Positions 24,133 to 33,389 of a stretch of DNA of 64,000 nucleotides are shown piece after piece. Numbering within the stretch: the stretch's first letter is position 1; the number at the start of each line of letters is the position of its first letter. The stretch covers positions 248,001 through 312,000 of the forward strand of contig NZ_JBPPGJ010000005.1 of the NCBI RefSeq assembly GCF_051594765.1, read 5' to 3'. Below the pieces are notes generated by a model, which was given only the letters and a program-made list of their open reading frames with translations, did not search any database and had not been told where the DNA came from. Made by a program: the position numbers and the translations under genes. The DNA comes from Paenibacillus_AR sp051594765. GTDB lineage: Bacteria; Bacillota; Bacilli; Paenibacillales; NBRC-103111.

Positions 24133-27100
24133 ATGACGTTGTTGACCAAGTTTTCCATGAAGAACATTGCTGCAGTGTTCATCTTGATTCTGCTTCTGAC
24201 CGGCGGAGGCATCTATGCAAGCTCCAGCCTGAAGGTCGAAAGCATGCCGGACATTTCCTTCCCGGTCGTAATGGTGAGCACCCAATACGCCGCGCCTCCG
24301 AAGGATGTCCTGGACAACGTGACCAAGCCGATCGAGAAGGCGGTCGCGAACCTTGAGGGACTGAAGAATCTGACGTCCTCCTCGATGGACAATTTCTCGT
24401 CCATTGTCATTGAGCTGGAGCAAGGACGCAACACGGACGACGCCAAGAAGGACGTCGAAAGTCTGATTGCGAACGTCAAGCTGCCTCAGGGCTCTGAGAA
24501 GCCCAAGGTCATGACCTATGGATTCGCATCCCAGCCGGTGTATTACATGTCCGTATCCGGCGTGAACGGGATGAACCAGTCGGAGCTGGACCGGATTTAC
24601 CGGGATGTGATCGAGCCCGGCTTCAACTCCATTAAGGGGATCGACCACATTGACTCCATCGGGGATCAGGAAGCCCAGCTGAACATTCGTTTGGATGCCA
24701 ATGCCCTGCACCAATACGGATTGACCCCTGCCCAAGTGACCGGGACGATCCAAGCCTCTCTGCTGTCCAGCCCGGCAGGTTCCGTGGACCTGGATGGCCG
24801 GACCGAGATGGTCCGCGTTAAGGGCGAGCTGAATACCATCTACAATCTGGATAACATGAAGCTGATGACCACAACCGGCAATACGCTTTCGCTGAAGCAG
24901 ATCGCCAAGGTCGAAGCTATCAACGAAGCGAAATTCATCGCACGCCTGGATGAGAATCCGGCCATCGGCATCCATCTCTACAAGACGAAGGATGCCAATG
25001 CGGTCGAGTTCGGAGACGCGGCGGATCAGTGGATCTCCAAGTGGGAGAAGGAATATCCCAACATTAAGTTCCACGCCGTTTACAACAGTGCGACGGACAT
25101 CAAGCATTCCATCAACGGGATGATCCGCGAAGGCGGCTTAGGCGCTCTGTTGGCCTCGCTCATGATCCTGGTGTTCCTGCGGAATTTCCGGATGACCCTG
25201 ATCGTTTTGGTCTCCATCCCGCTGTCGCTCTTGATCACCCTTATGGTCATGGCCCCGCTGGGTATTTCCCTGAACATCATGACCCTTGGAGGCATGGCTA
25301 TCGCCGTAGGCCGGGTCGTGGATGACAGTATCGTCGTCATCGAGAACATATATAGTCAGCTTCAGAAAGCGCAGGAGCGCAACGAATCGGTCATCATGCT
25401 GGCAACGAAACAAGTGGCGAGCGCCATTACGTCCTCCACCATTACTACCGTCGGCGTATTCGCTCCCATCGCCTTCGTCAGCGGTGTGGTCGGCGAGGTA
25501 TTCCGCCCGTTCGCCATTACGCTGAGCGTCGCGCTGCTGTCGTCCTTGCTGGTAGCCTTGACCGTCATCCCCATGCTGGCCAAATTGCTGGTTATGCGGA
25601 GCGCCAGCATCAAGACCCATGATGAGAACCATGTGGGCAAGATGGGACAGTTTTACCGCAAATCGCTGAACTGGTCGCTGAATAACCGGATCAAGACCAT
25701 TCTTTTGTCCGGCCTCTTATTTATCTTAACCATCGTACTTGTGGTGCCGAACCTGACCAGCTCCTTCATGCCGGAGAGCGACGGAGACAAATCCATGCTT
25801 CTCCAAATTCAGCTCCCGCGGGAAACCTCCTTCGAGTCGATGGATGCCACCATGAAGCAGCTGGAATCCGATCTGCGCGAGCAGAAGGACCCGGAAGGAA
25901 AGCCCAAGTTTACGTACATCGAAACGCTGGTCGGCTATAACTTCTCGGCGGACCGTTATTCGTACCAAGCCAGTATTTTCTCAGAGTTCTCCAAGGCAAC
26001 GGAAGCCAAGCCGGCGCTGAAAGAGCTGAAGGAATCCGTCAAGGCCAATCTTCCTAAGGGCTCCGAGGTGGATGGACAGCTGCTCAGCATGGATGCCGGC
26101 GGCGGCGGCGTAGACTTCTCTTACTCCTTGAAGGGTGATGACCAGCTCCTTCTGAAGGAAGCGGCATTGAACATCAAGGAAAAGATGAAGGAACACGATG
26201 AGCTGTACGACATCAAGGACACCTTGGGTGAATCCAAGATGGAGATCGAAGTGGAAGTGGATCAGAATAAGGCGCGTCTGTATGGGATGACCTCGGCGCA
26301 AACCATTGAAGCCGTTAACGGATGGATCAAGGAAACCCAACTGGGGGACCTGAAGTTCGATAATGTAATGTACAAAACCGTTCTGGAGCTTGATCCGCAA
26401 TTCAAGAACTCAGTCTCCAGCATTGAGAACATCCCGATCAAGACGGTCACAGGCACTACGATCGCTTTGAAGGAAATCGCCAAAGTTCGTGAGATCGACG
26501 CACCCGTTACGATCAGCCGCGAGAAGCAGCTGGAGGTCGTAAAAGTGAGTGCAATGATCGACAGCAAGGACAAAGGCGGCGTCAGCCAGAAGGTATCCGC
26601 CGAGCTGGATAAGCTGGAGCTTCCGGCTGGTGTAAGCCGTGAAGTATCCGGGGTGTCGGACGATATCGCCAACAGCTTCTCCGAGATGTTCGTCGCCATG
26701 ATCGCCTCCGTATTCATCGTATATCTCATCATGGTCTTGGCCTTCGGCAACGCAGGTGCTCCGTTTGCCATCCTGTTCTCTCTGCCGCTGGCAGCTATCG
26801 GCGGTCTGTTGGGACTCTTGGTAACCCGTGAATCTGTCAACGTCACCTCTTTGATCGGTTTCCTGATGCTGATCGGTATCGTCGTGACGAACGCCATCGT
26901 TCTCATCGACCGGGTTCAGCAGCTCCGGGATCAAGGCGAATCCGTTCGCGATGCGCTGATGGATGCCGGTACGACACGGCTGCGTCCGATCATCATGACG
27001 GCGGGAGCCACCATCTTCGCCTTAATGCCGCTTGCCTTGGGCATGTCGGAAGGAACGATCATCTCCAAAGGATTGGCTGTTGTGGTCATCGGCGGTTTGA

Positions 27101-27237
27101 CCACTTCCACCTTGCTGACGTTGGTCGTCGTACCGATCATGTATGAAATGATCCATGCCTTTAAGGGGAGAATGGCCCGCCTGTTCAAGAGAAAGCCGAA
27201 GACACCGGCTCAACCGACCATTACCGTATCCGAATAA
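24133..27237 (+). CDS. RND family efflux transporter, SwrC/AcrB-like
   Basis: A 1034-residue resistance-nodulation-division transporter with the duplicated layout of 12 transmembrane helices and two large extracellular loops. The TM4 proton relay GRVVDDSIVVIENIY has the paired aspartates, and its counterpart in the second half is GIVVTNAIVLID. In Gram-positive bacteria the closest known protein is SwrC of B. subtilis (self-resistance to surfactin), so export of lipopeptides or lipids is plausible. GGAGGG precedes the ATG. It is followed 22 bases later by a lipoprotein adaptor and then by an exported protein, making a three-gene operon. Confidence 0.9.
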   Translation: MTLLTKFSMKNIAAVFILILLLTGGGIYASSSLKVESMPDISFPVVMVSTQYAAPPKDVLDNVTKPIEKAVANLEGLKNLTSSSMDNFSSIVIELEQGRNTDDAKKDVESLIANVKLPQGSEKPKVMTYGFASQPVYYMSVSGVNGMNQSELDRIYRDVIEPGFNSIKGIDHIDSIGDQEAQLNIRLDANALHQYGLTPAQVTGTIQASLLSSPAGSVDLDGRTEMVRVKGELNTIYNLDNMKLMTTTGNTLSLKQIAKVEAINEAKFIARLDENPAIGIHLYKTKDANAVEFGDAADQWISKWEKEYPNIKFHAVYNSATDIKHSINGMIREGGLGALLASLMILVFLRNFRMTLIVLVSIPLSLLITLMVMAPLGISLNIMTLGGMAIAVGRVVDDSIVVIENIYSQLQKAQERNESVIMLATKQVASAITSSTITTVGVFAPIAFVSGVVGEVFRPFAITLSVALLSSLLVALTVIPMLAKLLVMRSASIKTHDENHVGKMGQFYRKSLNWSLNNRIKTILLSGLLFILTIVLVVPNLTSSFMPESDGDKSMLLQIQLPRETSFESMDATMKQLESDLREQKDPEGKPKFTYIETLVGYNFSADRYSYQASIFSEFSKATEAKPALKELKESVKANLPKGSEVDGQLLSMDAGGGGVDFSYSLKGDDQLLLKEAALNIKEKMKEHDELYDIKDTLGESKMEIEVEVDQNKARLYGMTSAQTIEAVNGWIKETQLGDLKFDNVMYKTVLELDPQFKNSVSSIENIPIKTVTGTTIALKEIAKVREIDAPVTISREKQLEVVKVSAMIDSKDKGGVSQKVSAELDKLELPAGVSREVSGVSDDIANSFSEMFVAMIASVFIVYLIMVLAFGNAGAPFAILFSLPLAAIGGLLGLLVTRESVNVTSLIGFLMLIGIVVTNAIVLIDRVQQLRDQGESVRDALMDAGTTRLRPIIMTAGATIFALMPLALGMSEGTIISKGLAVVVIGGLTTSTLLTLVVVPIMYEMIHAFKGRMARLFKRKPKTPAQPTITVSE

Positions 27238-27259
27238 TAGAGCGGAAGAGGAGAAAACC

Positions 27260-28537
27260 ATGAGTGCGAAACGATTCAGATTAAGCAAATGGGAAACTAG
27301 CATAAAGCTGATGGGTGCGGTCACCTTGAGTATGGCCATCATGGCCGGCTGCTCCGCCGGGTCCGGTGCATCCAGCTCGTCACCTGCACCGACATCCGAA
27401 GTTCAGACCATCAAGAGCGTCAAAGCCGCAAAGGTGGCCAAACAATCGATCGGCGCACCGTTGGAGCAGGTAGCAGACGTGCTTCCGATCGTGCAGATCG
27501 ACATTATGGCGAAGTCCGGCGGGGATGTGCTGGAGGTTCTGAAGCGCCGGGGAGAGATGGTTCAGGCGGGAGATGTGATTCTGAAGCTGGATCCGAAAGA
27601 CATTGAGTTGTCCCGTGAGAAGCTTCAACTGGCCTTGTCTAACAGTGTGACTGCACTGGAGAATGCCCGTAAGGATCTGACCATTAAGAAGACGGAAATG
27701 GCCAATGGAGTAGCCAAAGCGGAGAGAGGTTTGGCCGAGTTGACTCGCAACTATAACGAGCTTCGGAATAACTACGATCTGGGCTTGGTCACCGAGGTAC
27801 AGTTGGACCAGGCAGGGACTCAATTGAAGAATACTCAGCTGGACCTGGATATTTTGAAGCAGCAGCAAAAGAATCTGGAGACAACCGACAACCTCTCCGG
27901 GTTGGCGTACCAAGTGGACAGCTCGCGTCTTGCCATGAAGGAGCTGGAGCGTTCCTTGGAGAATCTGAATGTGAAGGCTCCGGTTAGCGGTGTTCTGACG
28001 GATATGCCAATTGTGTCCGGCATGACGTTGACTCCCGGTTATCGAATCGGCCAAGTGCAGCAACTGAATCCGATCAAGATCAAAGCACTCTTGACGGAAG
28101 ACGGTGCCAAGCTGGTCCGGGGGAAGAAGGAGCTGAACTACAGCTTGCCCGGCACAGAAGTGAAGGGTAAAGCCCCGTTGACCTTCTTGTCGGATGTGCT
28201 GGATTCCCAAAGCAAGTCCTATGAAATGGAGCTGGAGGTTAAGAATGAGGATGGCAAGCTCCGGCCCGGAATGAAGGTTCAGATTCAACTGACCGATGAG
28301 CAGGAGCAGATCGTCGTAGCCGTGCCGACTCTGAGTATTGTCCGCGAAGGCGGAGACTCCTTCGTGTTCGTCCTGAAGGGAGACACGGTGGAGAAGCGCC
28401 TTGTGAAGCTGGGCCGTCTGAATGGCTTGAACCAGGAAATCCTCTCCGGCGTACAAGAGGGAGAATCCTTGGTCATCTCCGGCCAGAACCAGCTGAAGGA
28501 CAAGGAAAAGGTACAAGTCGCAGCGGATAATAAATAA
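27260..28537 (+). CDS. Membrane fusion (periplasmic adaptor-type) lipoprotein of RND pump
   Basis: A 425-residue HlyD/AcrA-type adaptor. It begins with a lipoprotein signal whose lipobox ends MAGC, Cys at about residue 30. Next come a biotinyl-lipoyl half-motif (SGGDVLEVLKRRGEMVQAGDVIL), a long coiled-coil hairpin (about residues 110-220), the second half-motif (NVKAPVSGVLTDM) and beta-barrel and membrane-proximal domains. GAGGAG precedes the ATG at 27260; the frame is open upstream but overlaps the pump gene. In a monoderm host it is anchored to the outer face of the membrane next to the pump. Confidence 0.88.
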   Translation: MSAKRFRLSKWETSIKLMGAVTLSMAIMAGCSAGSGASSSSPAPTSEVQTIKSVKAAKVAKQSIGAPLEQVADVLPIVQIDIMAKSGGDVLEVLKRRGEMVQAGDVILKLDPKDIELSREKLQLALSNSVTALENARKDLTIKKTEMANGVAKAERGLAELTRNYNELRNNYDLGLVTEVQLDQAGTQLKNTQLDLDILKQQQKNLETTDNLSGLAYQVDSSRLAMKELERSLENLNVKAPVSGVLTDMPIVSGMTLTPGYRIGQVQQLNPIKIKALLTEDGAKLVRGKKELNYSLPGTEVKGKAPLTFLSDVLDSQSKSYEMELEVKNEDGKLRPGMKVQIQLTDEQEQIVVAVPTLSIVREGGDSFVFVLKGDTVEKRLVKLGRLNGLNQEILSGVQEGESLVISGQNQLKDKEKVQVAADNK

Positions 28538-28552
28538 TCGGAGGGCAAAACC

Positions 28553-30295
28553 GTGAATACGAAATGGACCAGAACGATAACAGCTGTAGCGGTTTCAGCC
28601 GCTTTAATGACTCAAGGGTTGGCATTGACCGCTTATGCGGATGCCGGTGTTGGCACCACAGCCTTACATAGCGTGCAGTATCAGCTGACCCAAGCTCTCA
28701 AAGCGGAAGTCAAGAGCGTATTAAGTGATAAAACAGAGGGCGGCGTACGGATCGCGGTCGTCATCCGCCTGGAGAACACCGGCAGCCGGGTTATGCGTGT
28801 GCCGGAATACGAGCTTCGCGCCAAAACCACCGACGGCTTGGAATACACGCTGGCCGGAAGCTTAACGAACTACAAGTCCATTCTAGCGAAGGAAAAGATC
28901 GAGCTCAGTTACATGGCGTTCATTGACCGGGATGTAGCCGTTTCGATCGATGAGATTGAATGGGTGAAGGTTAACAAATACGTGTATCCGATGGAAGAGA
29001 CCGTTATGCTTTCCGTTCCTGCATCAAGCATGACTTGGCAGGGAGAGGATTCTGTTATCTCTGAGCCTGCGGCACTGAAGAAGTGGGGTGAGGCCTTCCG
29101 CATTCCGGTTCTCTCGGAGAATCTGGAGTTTACCCCGCTGTTCACCGTCAACCAGAGCACAGAGCAGGGGCCGGTAACTTTGGTGGCCATGCTGGCTGAG
29201 AATAGGGGGGAACGGACGGAAACTATTCCGGCGTTCACCTTGGAGGGACGTTCCGAAACGAAGAGCTTCCAGGGCGTCATGGTTCAAAGCAACGTGGAGC
29301 TGAAGAAGGGTGAGAAGAAAACCATTCACTTCCTTATTCCGCATGAAGCGAATGAGACCTTGAAGAGCGTCAATGTGGTTACACCGGAGAAGTTCGTAAC
29401 CCTAGGCAATCAGGCGGTCGGATATACGGTCGGACGCCTCAACATCTTGCTCCCGGCCAAGGACAATACGATCTGGGATATGGTTCCGCAGTATAAGATG
29501 GGTGACGCCATGGTATTTGATCCTTATTCCAAGCTCGTCGACCGGAATCTCAGTGTTTCCTTGATCGATCTGACAATGAACGGAAACGATGCGGACGGCT
29601 TCCAGACCATCATGGCGAAGCTGGTTGTTCGCAACAATCATGACCGGCCGCTGGCGCTTCCGGCCCTCGGCATGGAGCTCTCCAGCGAGGATGGCTATAC
29701 TTACGTCGGCACCCGTCAAGACGGCGCTTCCCAGATCCTGATGCCGAAGCTGGGCTATGTGGTGAACTACTCCTTCACCGTTCCTAGCTCGGAAAAGGGT
29801 GACAAGCTGCTCCTGAAGATGTTGGACGATCAGTTGGTCAGCACCATGGCTCCGCAGCTGAAGGCCTCCTACGGCGTTCCGATCTCGGCTTATAAGGTAG
29901 TGGCACAGCCGGTAGTGAACACGGGCGATGAGCTCTCGTTCTACCCCTATTCCGTGAAGTTGAAGTATTGGAACATAAATACGGATTCTTCCATGGTTAC
30001 TAATTACACCTATAGGATCAAGATGGATCTTGACATTAAGAAAACTGAAGATGTGGTGGTCAATGCTAAATCTTCCTACATGAAGCTTGAGCTCGTGGAC
30101 AGTGTCGGCAGGGTGATCGGTGCCCAAAATTTTAGTTTCACAGGTAACAATGCTTTAATAAGTGGTGAACAAACTCTAACATTCTCGAATATCTCTACGT
30201 ATCAACACTTGTATCCCATGCAGGTGCGGGTGTACGAAGCTGTTCAAACCCCGACGGGCGAAGCGAAGCGGTTGGTTAAGGTACTGAAACAATAA
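28553..30295 (+). CDS. Exported protein of unknown function, third gene of RND operon
   Basis: A 580-residue secreted protein with a signal peptide ending TAYADAG (about residue 31). The mature part is beta-rich with at least three Ig-like (DUF4352-type) stretches: VRIAVVIRLENTGSRVMRV, TIMAKLVVRNNHDRPLALP and FYPYSVKLKYWNINTDSS regions. No catalytic motif is seen. The GTG start has GGAGGGC seven bases upstream and lies 16 bases after the adaptor gene, so it is co-transcribed and may work with the pump at the cell surface. The last 300 bases are noticeably AT-rich (about 33% GC at 30121-30180 against 68% at 29641-29700), suggesting a mosaic 3' end. Confidence 0.7.
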   Translation: MNTKWTRTITAVAVSAALMTQGLALTAYADAGVGTTALHSVQYQLTQALKAEVKSVLSDKTEGGVRIAVVIRLENTGSRVMRVPEYELRAKTTDGLEYTLAGSLTNYKSILAKEKIELSYMAFIDRDVAVSIDEIEWVKVNKYVYPMEETVMLSVPASSMTWQGEDSVISEPAALKKWGEAFRIPVLSENLEFTPLFTVNQSTEQGPVTLVAMLAENRGERTETIPAFTLEGRSETKSFQGVMVQSNVELKKGEKKTIHFLIPHEANETLKSVNVVTPEKFVTLGNQAVGYTVGRLNILLPAKDNTIWDMVPQYKMGDAMVFDPYSKLVDRNLSVSLIDLTMNGNDADGFQTIMAKLVVRNNHDRPLALPALGMELSSEDGYTYVGTRQDGASQILMPKLGYVVNYSFTVPSSEKGDKLLLKMLDDQLVSTMAPQLKASYGVPISAYKVVAQPVVNTGDELSFYPYSVKLKYWNINTDSSMVTNYTYRIKMDLDIKKTEDVVVNAKSSYMKLELVDSVGRVIGAQNFSFTGNNALISGEQTLTFSNISTYQHLYPMQVRVYEAVQTPTGEAKRLVKVLKQ

Positions 30296-30302
30296 AGAAT
30301 CG

Positions 30303-30337
30303 ACACCCTGTTCTCGTGAACAGGGTGTTCTTTTTTT
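30303..30337 (+). terminator. Intrinsic terminator of the RND pump operon
   Basis: ACACCCTGTTC-TCGT-GAACAGGGTGT, an 11 bp perfect stem with a tetraloop, followed by TCTTTTTTT. Confidence 0.93.
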
Positions 30338-30426
30338 GGGGGATGGCATCCGCGTTGTATAAAACCGATCGCTTCTGGATCATCCTAGGGGGTGGATGGT
30401 AAATTGTGCCACGGAGGACTAGACCC

Positions 30427-31236
30427 ATGCCCGAGCTGCCCGAAATGGAAAATTACCGAAGGCTACTAACCCCTAGAATGGTGGGAAAGCGGATTACCCG
30501 TGTTACGGTGACTCGAGAGAAGTCTGTCAACGTCGATGCCGCAGCATTCGTAGATCGGGTAGCTGGACGTACGGTGACGGATATTACCCGCCGTGCCAAA
30601 CACCTGCTGTTTCACTTGGATGGGGATCAGGCGCTCCTTCTTCATCTGATGCTGGGAGGTGTCCTGTTCTGGGGCACAGAGCAGGAAAAGCCGGAGCGCA
30701 CCGTTCAGGTGGAACTGCAGCTTGGAGAAGCCAGCCTACACTTCATCGGCTTGCGGTTGGGCTATCTTCACCTCTATCCGACTGCGGAGGTTGATGATGT
30801 GCTTGCGAAGCTGGGCCCTGAGCCGATGTCACCCAGCTTCGGAGAAGCGGACTTCAGGCTGGCGCTTGGCAGAAGGAGGGGCTATCTGAAGCCTGTACTG
30901 GTCGATCAAGGCGTGCTCTCAGGAATTGGAAATTGCTACTCGGATGAAATCTGCTTCGATGCCGGTATCCTGCCCCAGACCAAGCTTGAGAACCTGCAGG
31001 AAGCCGATTGGAGCCGGCTTTACCGCAGTATGAGAAGCACGTTGGCCGAGGCCATTGCACACGGCGGTTATATGGATCTGCCGCTATTCAAGGGCGATGC
31101 CTTGACCGGCGGCTTCGATGCCCGATGCCGGGTGTATGACCGCGAGGGGGAGCCGTGCGTTCGCTGCGGAGCATTGATCCAGCGGGTGGATTTTGCATCG
31201 AAGAAATCGTATTCCTGCCCGGGGTGCCAACGATGA
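30427..31236 (+). CDS. Fpg/Nei-family DNA glycosylase/AP lyase
   Basis: A 269-residue base excision repair enzyme. Pro2 (catalytic nucleophile after Met removal) and Glu3 lie in PELPEMEN, a Lys58 lies in RRAKHLLF, the helix-two-turn-helix is around SGIGNCYSDEICF, and the C-terminal zinc finger has CVRC and CPGC. The start must be 30427, since Pro2 has to follow Met directly; GGAGG is nine bases upstream. Differences from classical MutM include PELPEMEN for PELPEVET and SKKSYSCPGC where MutM has an Arg in the finger, so this may be a paralogue with altered lesion preference. It overlaps the endonuclease IV gene by four bases (ATGA). Confidence 0.85.
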   Translation: MPELPEMENYRRLLTPRMVGKRITRVTVTREKSVNVDAAAFVDRVAGRTVTDITRRAKHLLFHLDGDQALLLHLMLGGVLFWGTEQEKPERTVQVELQLGEASLHFIGLRLGYLHLYPTAEVDDVLAKLGPEPMSPSFGEADFRLALGRRRGYLKPVLVDQGVLSGIGNCYSDEICFDAGILPQTKLENLQEADWSRLYRSMRSTLAEAIAHGGYMDLPLFKGDALTGGFDARCRVYDREGEPCVRCGALIQRVDFASKKSYSCPGCQR

Positions 31237-32084
31237 AGGGGGCAGACGGATTGAAGGTTGGCTGTCACATTAGCATCCGCCGCGGCTATCTGCAGGCAGC
31301 ACGTACCGCGAGTGCCATCGGAGCGGATGCATTTCAATACTTTCCCAAGAATCCCAGGAGTCTGGCCGTGAAGGAGTTTGACCGCAGGGATGCGGAAGCC
31401 TGCGCTGCATTTTGTGCTGAGAACAGGATCGTCAGCATTGCCCATACGCCTTACCCGGTTAACATGGCTCATCCCCATTCGGCGCTCCGGGACGCAACCG
31501 TCGCATCCCTGCGCAACGATCTGGAAATCGCAGAAGCCTGCGGATCGGTGGGCATCGTGGTGCATTTCGGCAAATCGAAGGAAACAGACCCGTTACAAGG
31601 CTACAAAAATATCATACAATGTATGAATGAAGTCTTGTCCGGCTGGAAGGGAAGCACCTTGCTTCTCCTGGAAAACCAGGCCGGTGAAGGCGGCCCCATG
31701 GGAACCACTCTGGAGGAGCTCATCTCCGTCCGCAAGCTGGCGGAGCATCCGGAGAAGATCGGATTCTGCTTGGATACCTGCCATTTGTTCGCCAGCGGCG
31801 TATGGCGGAAGGGAGAATCGGCGGCTTGGATGGACAACGGGGCGAGGCTAGGGTTCTTCGAGCACCTGAAGGCTGTCCATCTGAACGATTCCGTATATCC
31901 CAGCGGTTCCTGCAAGGACCGCCATGCGAACATCGGACAGGGATATATCGGCTTGGAGGATATACGGACATTTCTTGGCGGATTGGGCGGAACGGGCTTA
32001 CCGGTTGTTCTGGAGACGGGCTCCGGTCCGGACGGTACCCACCGGTCGGAGATCGGTCTGGTCCGTAGCCTGTTCCCTAAGTGA
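31233..32084 (+). CDS. nfo: Endonuclease IV (AP endonuclease)
   Basis: A 283-residue TIM-barrel zinc enzyme that cuts at abasic sites and removes 3' blocking groups. Family blocks are GCHISIRRGYLQAA (first His ligand), IAHTPYPVNM, VHFGKSK, LLENQAGEGGPMG (Glu ligand), GFCLDTCHLFASG and the final DRHANIGQG and VLETGS blocks. The ATG overlaps the stop of the glycosylase gene, placing the two consecutive steps of base excision repair in one translationally coupled unit. The length is usual. The gene ends 19 bases before the next start. Confidence 0.93.
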   Translation: MKGADGLKVGCHISIRRGYLQAARTASAIGADAFQYFPKNPRSLAVKEFDRRDAEACAAFCAENRIVSIAHTPYPVNMAHPHSALRDATVASLRNDLEIAEACGSVGIVVHFGKSKETDPLQGYKNIIQCMNEVLSGWKGSTLLLLENQAGEGGPMGTTLEELISVRKLAEHPEKIGFCLDTCHLFASGVWRKGESAAWMDNGARLGFFEHLKAVHLNDSVYPSGSCKDRHANIGQGYIGLEDIRTFLGGLGGTGLPVVLETGSGPDGTHRSEIGLVRSLFPK

Positions 32085-32103
32085 ACAAGAAGGGGGTCGT
32101 GTA

Positions 32104-32454
32104 TTGGAAGGAAGCATCCACGTATACTTGGATGACGCTCGCCGGAAGCCGCCGGGCTTCGTGCTGGCCCGTAACGGCAAGGAGCTTCTGCAGCTGCTGG
32201 AGGAATGCGAGGTGGAGGTTCTGTCGATGGATCACGATCTTGGATGGGATCAGCCGAACGGCTTGGAGATTGTCCAAGAGATGGTCAGGCGTGGCCTTTA
32301 CGCAAAGGAAATTTATTTGCACTCCTCCAGCTCCATGGGACGTATGAACATGTATCAGCACTTATACCAATACAAGCCGAAGGAAGTCAAGGTATATTTG
32401 TTTCCGGTGCCCGATGAAGTTATGAGGCGGATTGCCGGAAGCGGGAAGAGATAG
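32104..32454 (+). CDS. Receiver-like small protein (cyclic-phosphate processing receiver family)
   Basis: A 116-residue protein with an alpha/beta receiver-type fold: IHVYLDDARRKPPGFVLA at the start, VLSMDHDLGWDQPNG in the middle and EIYLHSSSSMGRMNMYQHL later. The paired Asp residues and HSS motif match a small family described as a cREC domain linked to RNA cyclic-phosphate processing; I am moderately sure of that name. The TTG start at 32104 follows AAGAAGGGGG at about eight bases; no ATG fits. It lies between nfo and an ABC ATPase and is probably co-transcribed with both. Confidence 0.65.
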   Translation: MEGSIHVYLDDARRKPPGFVLARNGKELLQLLEECEVEVLSMDHDLGWDQPNGLEIVQEMVRRGLYAKEIYLHSSSSMGRMNMYQHLYQYKPKEVKVYLFPVPDEVMRRIAGSGKR

Positions 32455-32469
32455 AGAGGGAGAAGAGCG

Positions 32470-33237
32470 ATGGTATCATTGGAGCGAATTCGTTTTGTAA
32501 GAGAGCAGCGGATAATATTGGACGACGTCAACATCCGGATGGAGCCGGGGGAGCATTGGGTCATTCTGGGCCGCAACGGTTCAGGCAAAACCACCCTGTT
32601 GGAGCTGATAACCGGCTACCAATTCCCCACTTCCGGTAAAGTGGAGGTTTTGGGCAACCGTTATGGCGAAGTGGACGTTCGCGAGGTCCGCAAGCATATC
32701 GGCTATATCAGCCAGTCCTTAATTGAACGCCTGGCTCTGAAGGATCCCGTCTTGGAGGTGGTGGCAACAGGAGAATACGCATTCCTGCGGTTCTACCAAA
32801 CCATTGAGCCGGCTGTCCTGGAGAAGGCGGAAGGGCTGCTGCGACAGGTCGGGCTTCACCATCTCAAGGATCAGCCTCTGGGCACCCTATCCCAAGGCGA
32901 ACGCAAAAAAGTGATCCTCGCACGCGCTTTAATGCTCGCACCGGAGCTTCTGATCATGGATGAGATGTGCGCCGGGCTCGACCTCTTCGAGCGGGAGAAG
33001 CTCCTGAAGGACATCGAGCGAATCGGGGAGGAGCACCATTGTATGATGGTCTATGTTACCCACCATATGGAGGAGATCATGCCGGCATTTACGCATGTGG
33101 CCTTGCTGGAGGAAGGGAAGCTGGTGGCTGCGGGTCCGAAGGCGGAGGTTCTGACCGATGCGTTGTTGACCCGGGCGTATGGAATTCCCGTCGAGATCGA
33201 ATGGTCCCGAGGTCGGCCTTGGGTGAGGGCAATTTGA
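32470..33237 (+). CDS. Orphan ABC transporter ATP-binding protein (YlmA-like)
   Basis: A 255-residue single ABC domain. Walker A is GRNGSGKTTL (37-46), the signature is LSQGERKKVILARAL and Walker B is LLIMDEMCAGLD. It resembles the COG1119 (ModF/YlmA) group, whose members have no adjacent permease. None is present here, so the role could be transport with a distant partner or a non-transport function. GGGAGAAGAG precedes the ATG. A hairpin terminator follows directly. Confidence 0.75.
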   Translation: MVSLERIRFVREQRIILDDVNIRMEPGEHWVILGRNGSGKTTLLELITGYQFPTSGKVEVLGNRYGEVDVREVRKHIGYISQSLIERLALKDPVLEVVATGEYAFLRFYQTIEPAVLEKAEGLLRQVGLHHLKDQPLGTLSQGERKKVILARALMLAPELLIMDEMCAGLDLFEREKLLKDIERIGEEHHCMMVYVTHHMEEIMPAFTHVALLEEGKLVAAGPKAEVLTDALLTRAYGIPVEIEWSRGRPWVRAI

Positions 33238-33254
33238 TGGTATAGGAGAAATGG

Positions 33255-33287
33255 AAAGGCCTGCAGATGCAGGTCTTATTTTATTTT
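33255..33287 (+). terminator. Intrinsic terminator
   Basis: AGGCCTGCA pairs, with one wobble, with TGCAGGTCT and is followed by TATTTTATTTT. It separates the repair/ABC group from the kinase gene. Confidence 0.75.
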
Positions 33288-33325
33288 ACAACATTAAATA
33301 CTTATGAGATTAAATTAAAATACTC

Positions 33326-33355
33326 TTGATTTAACTGGAAAAAGCTGCTTATAAT
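33326..33355 (+). promoter_or_regulatory. Promoter of the kinase gene
   Basis: TTGATT (33326-33331), an 18-base spacer and TATAAT (33350-33355), 34 bases before the kinase start, in an AT-rich gap. Confidence 0.6.
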
Positions 33356-33389
33356 CGGAGCCACAACAGCTCGAACGGAGGAGTTGCCA

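Noticed and set aside
27380..28516. 378-codon open frame on the minus strand
   Set aside because: Antisense to the membrane fusion lipoprotein; Leu/His/Gln-rich shadow product.
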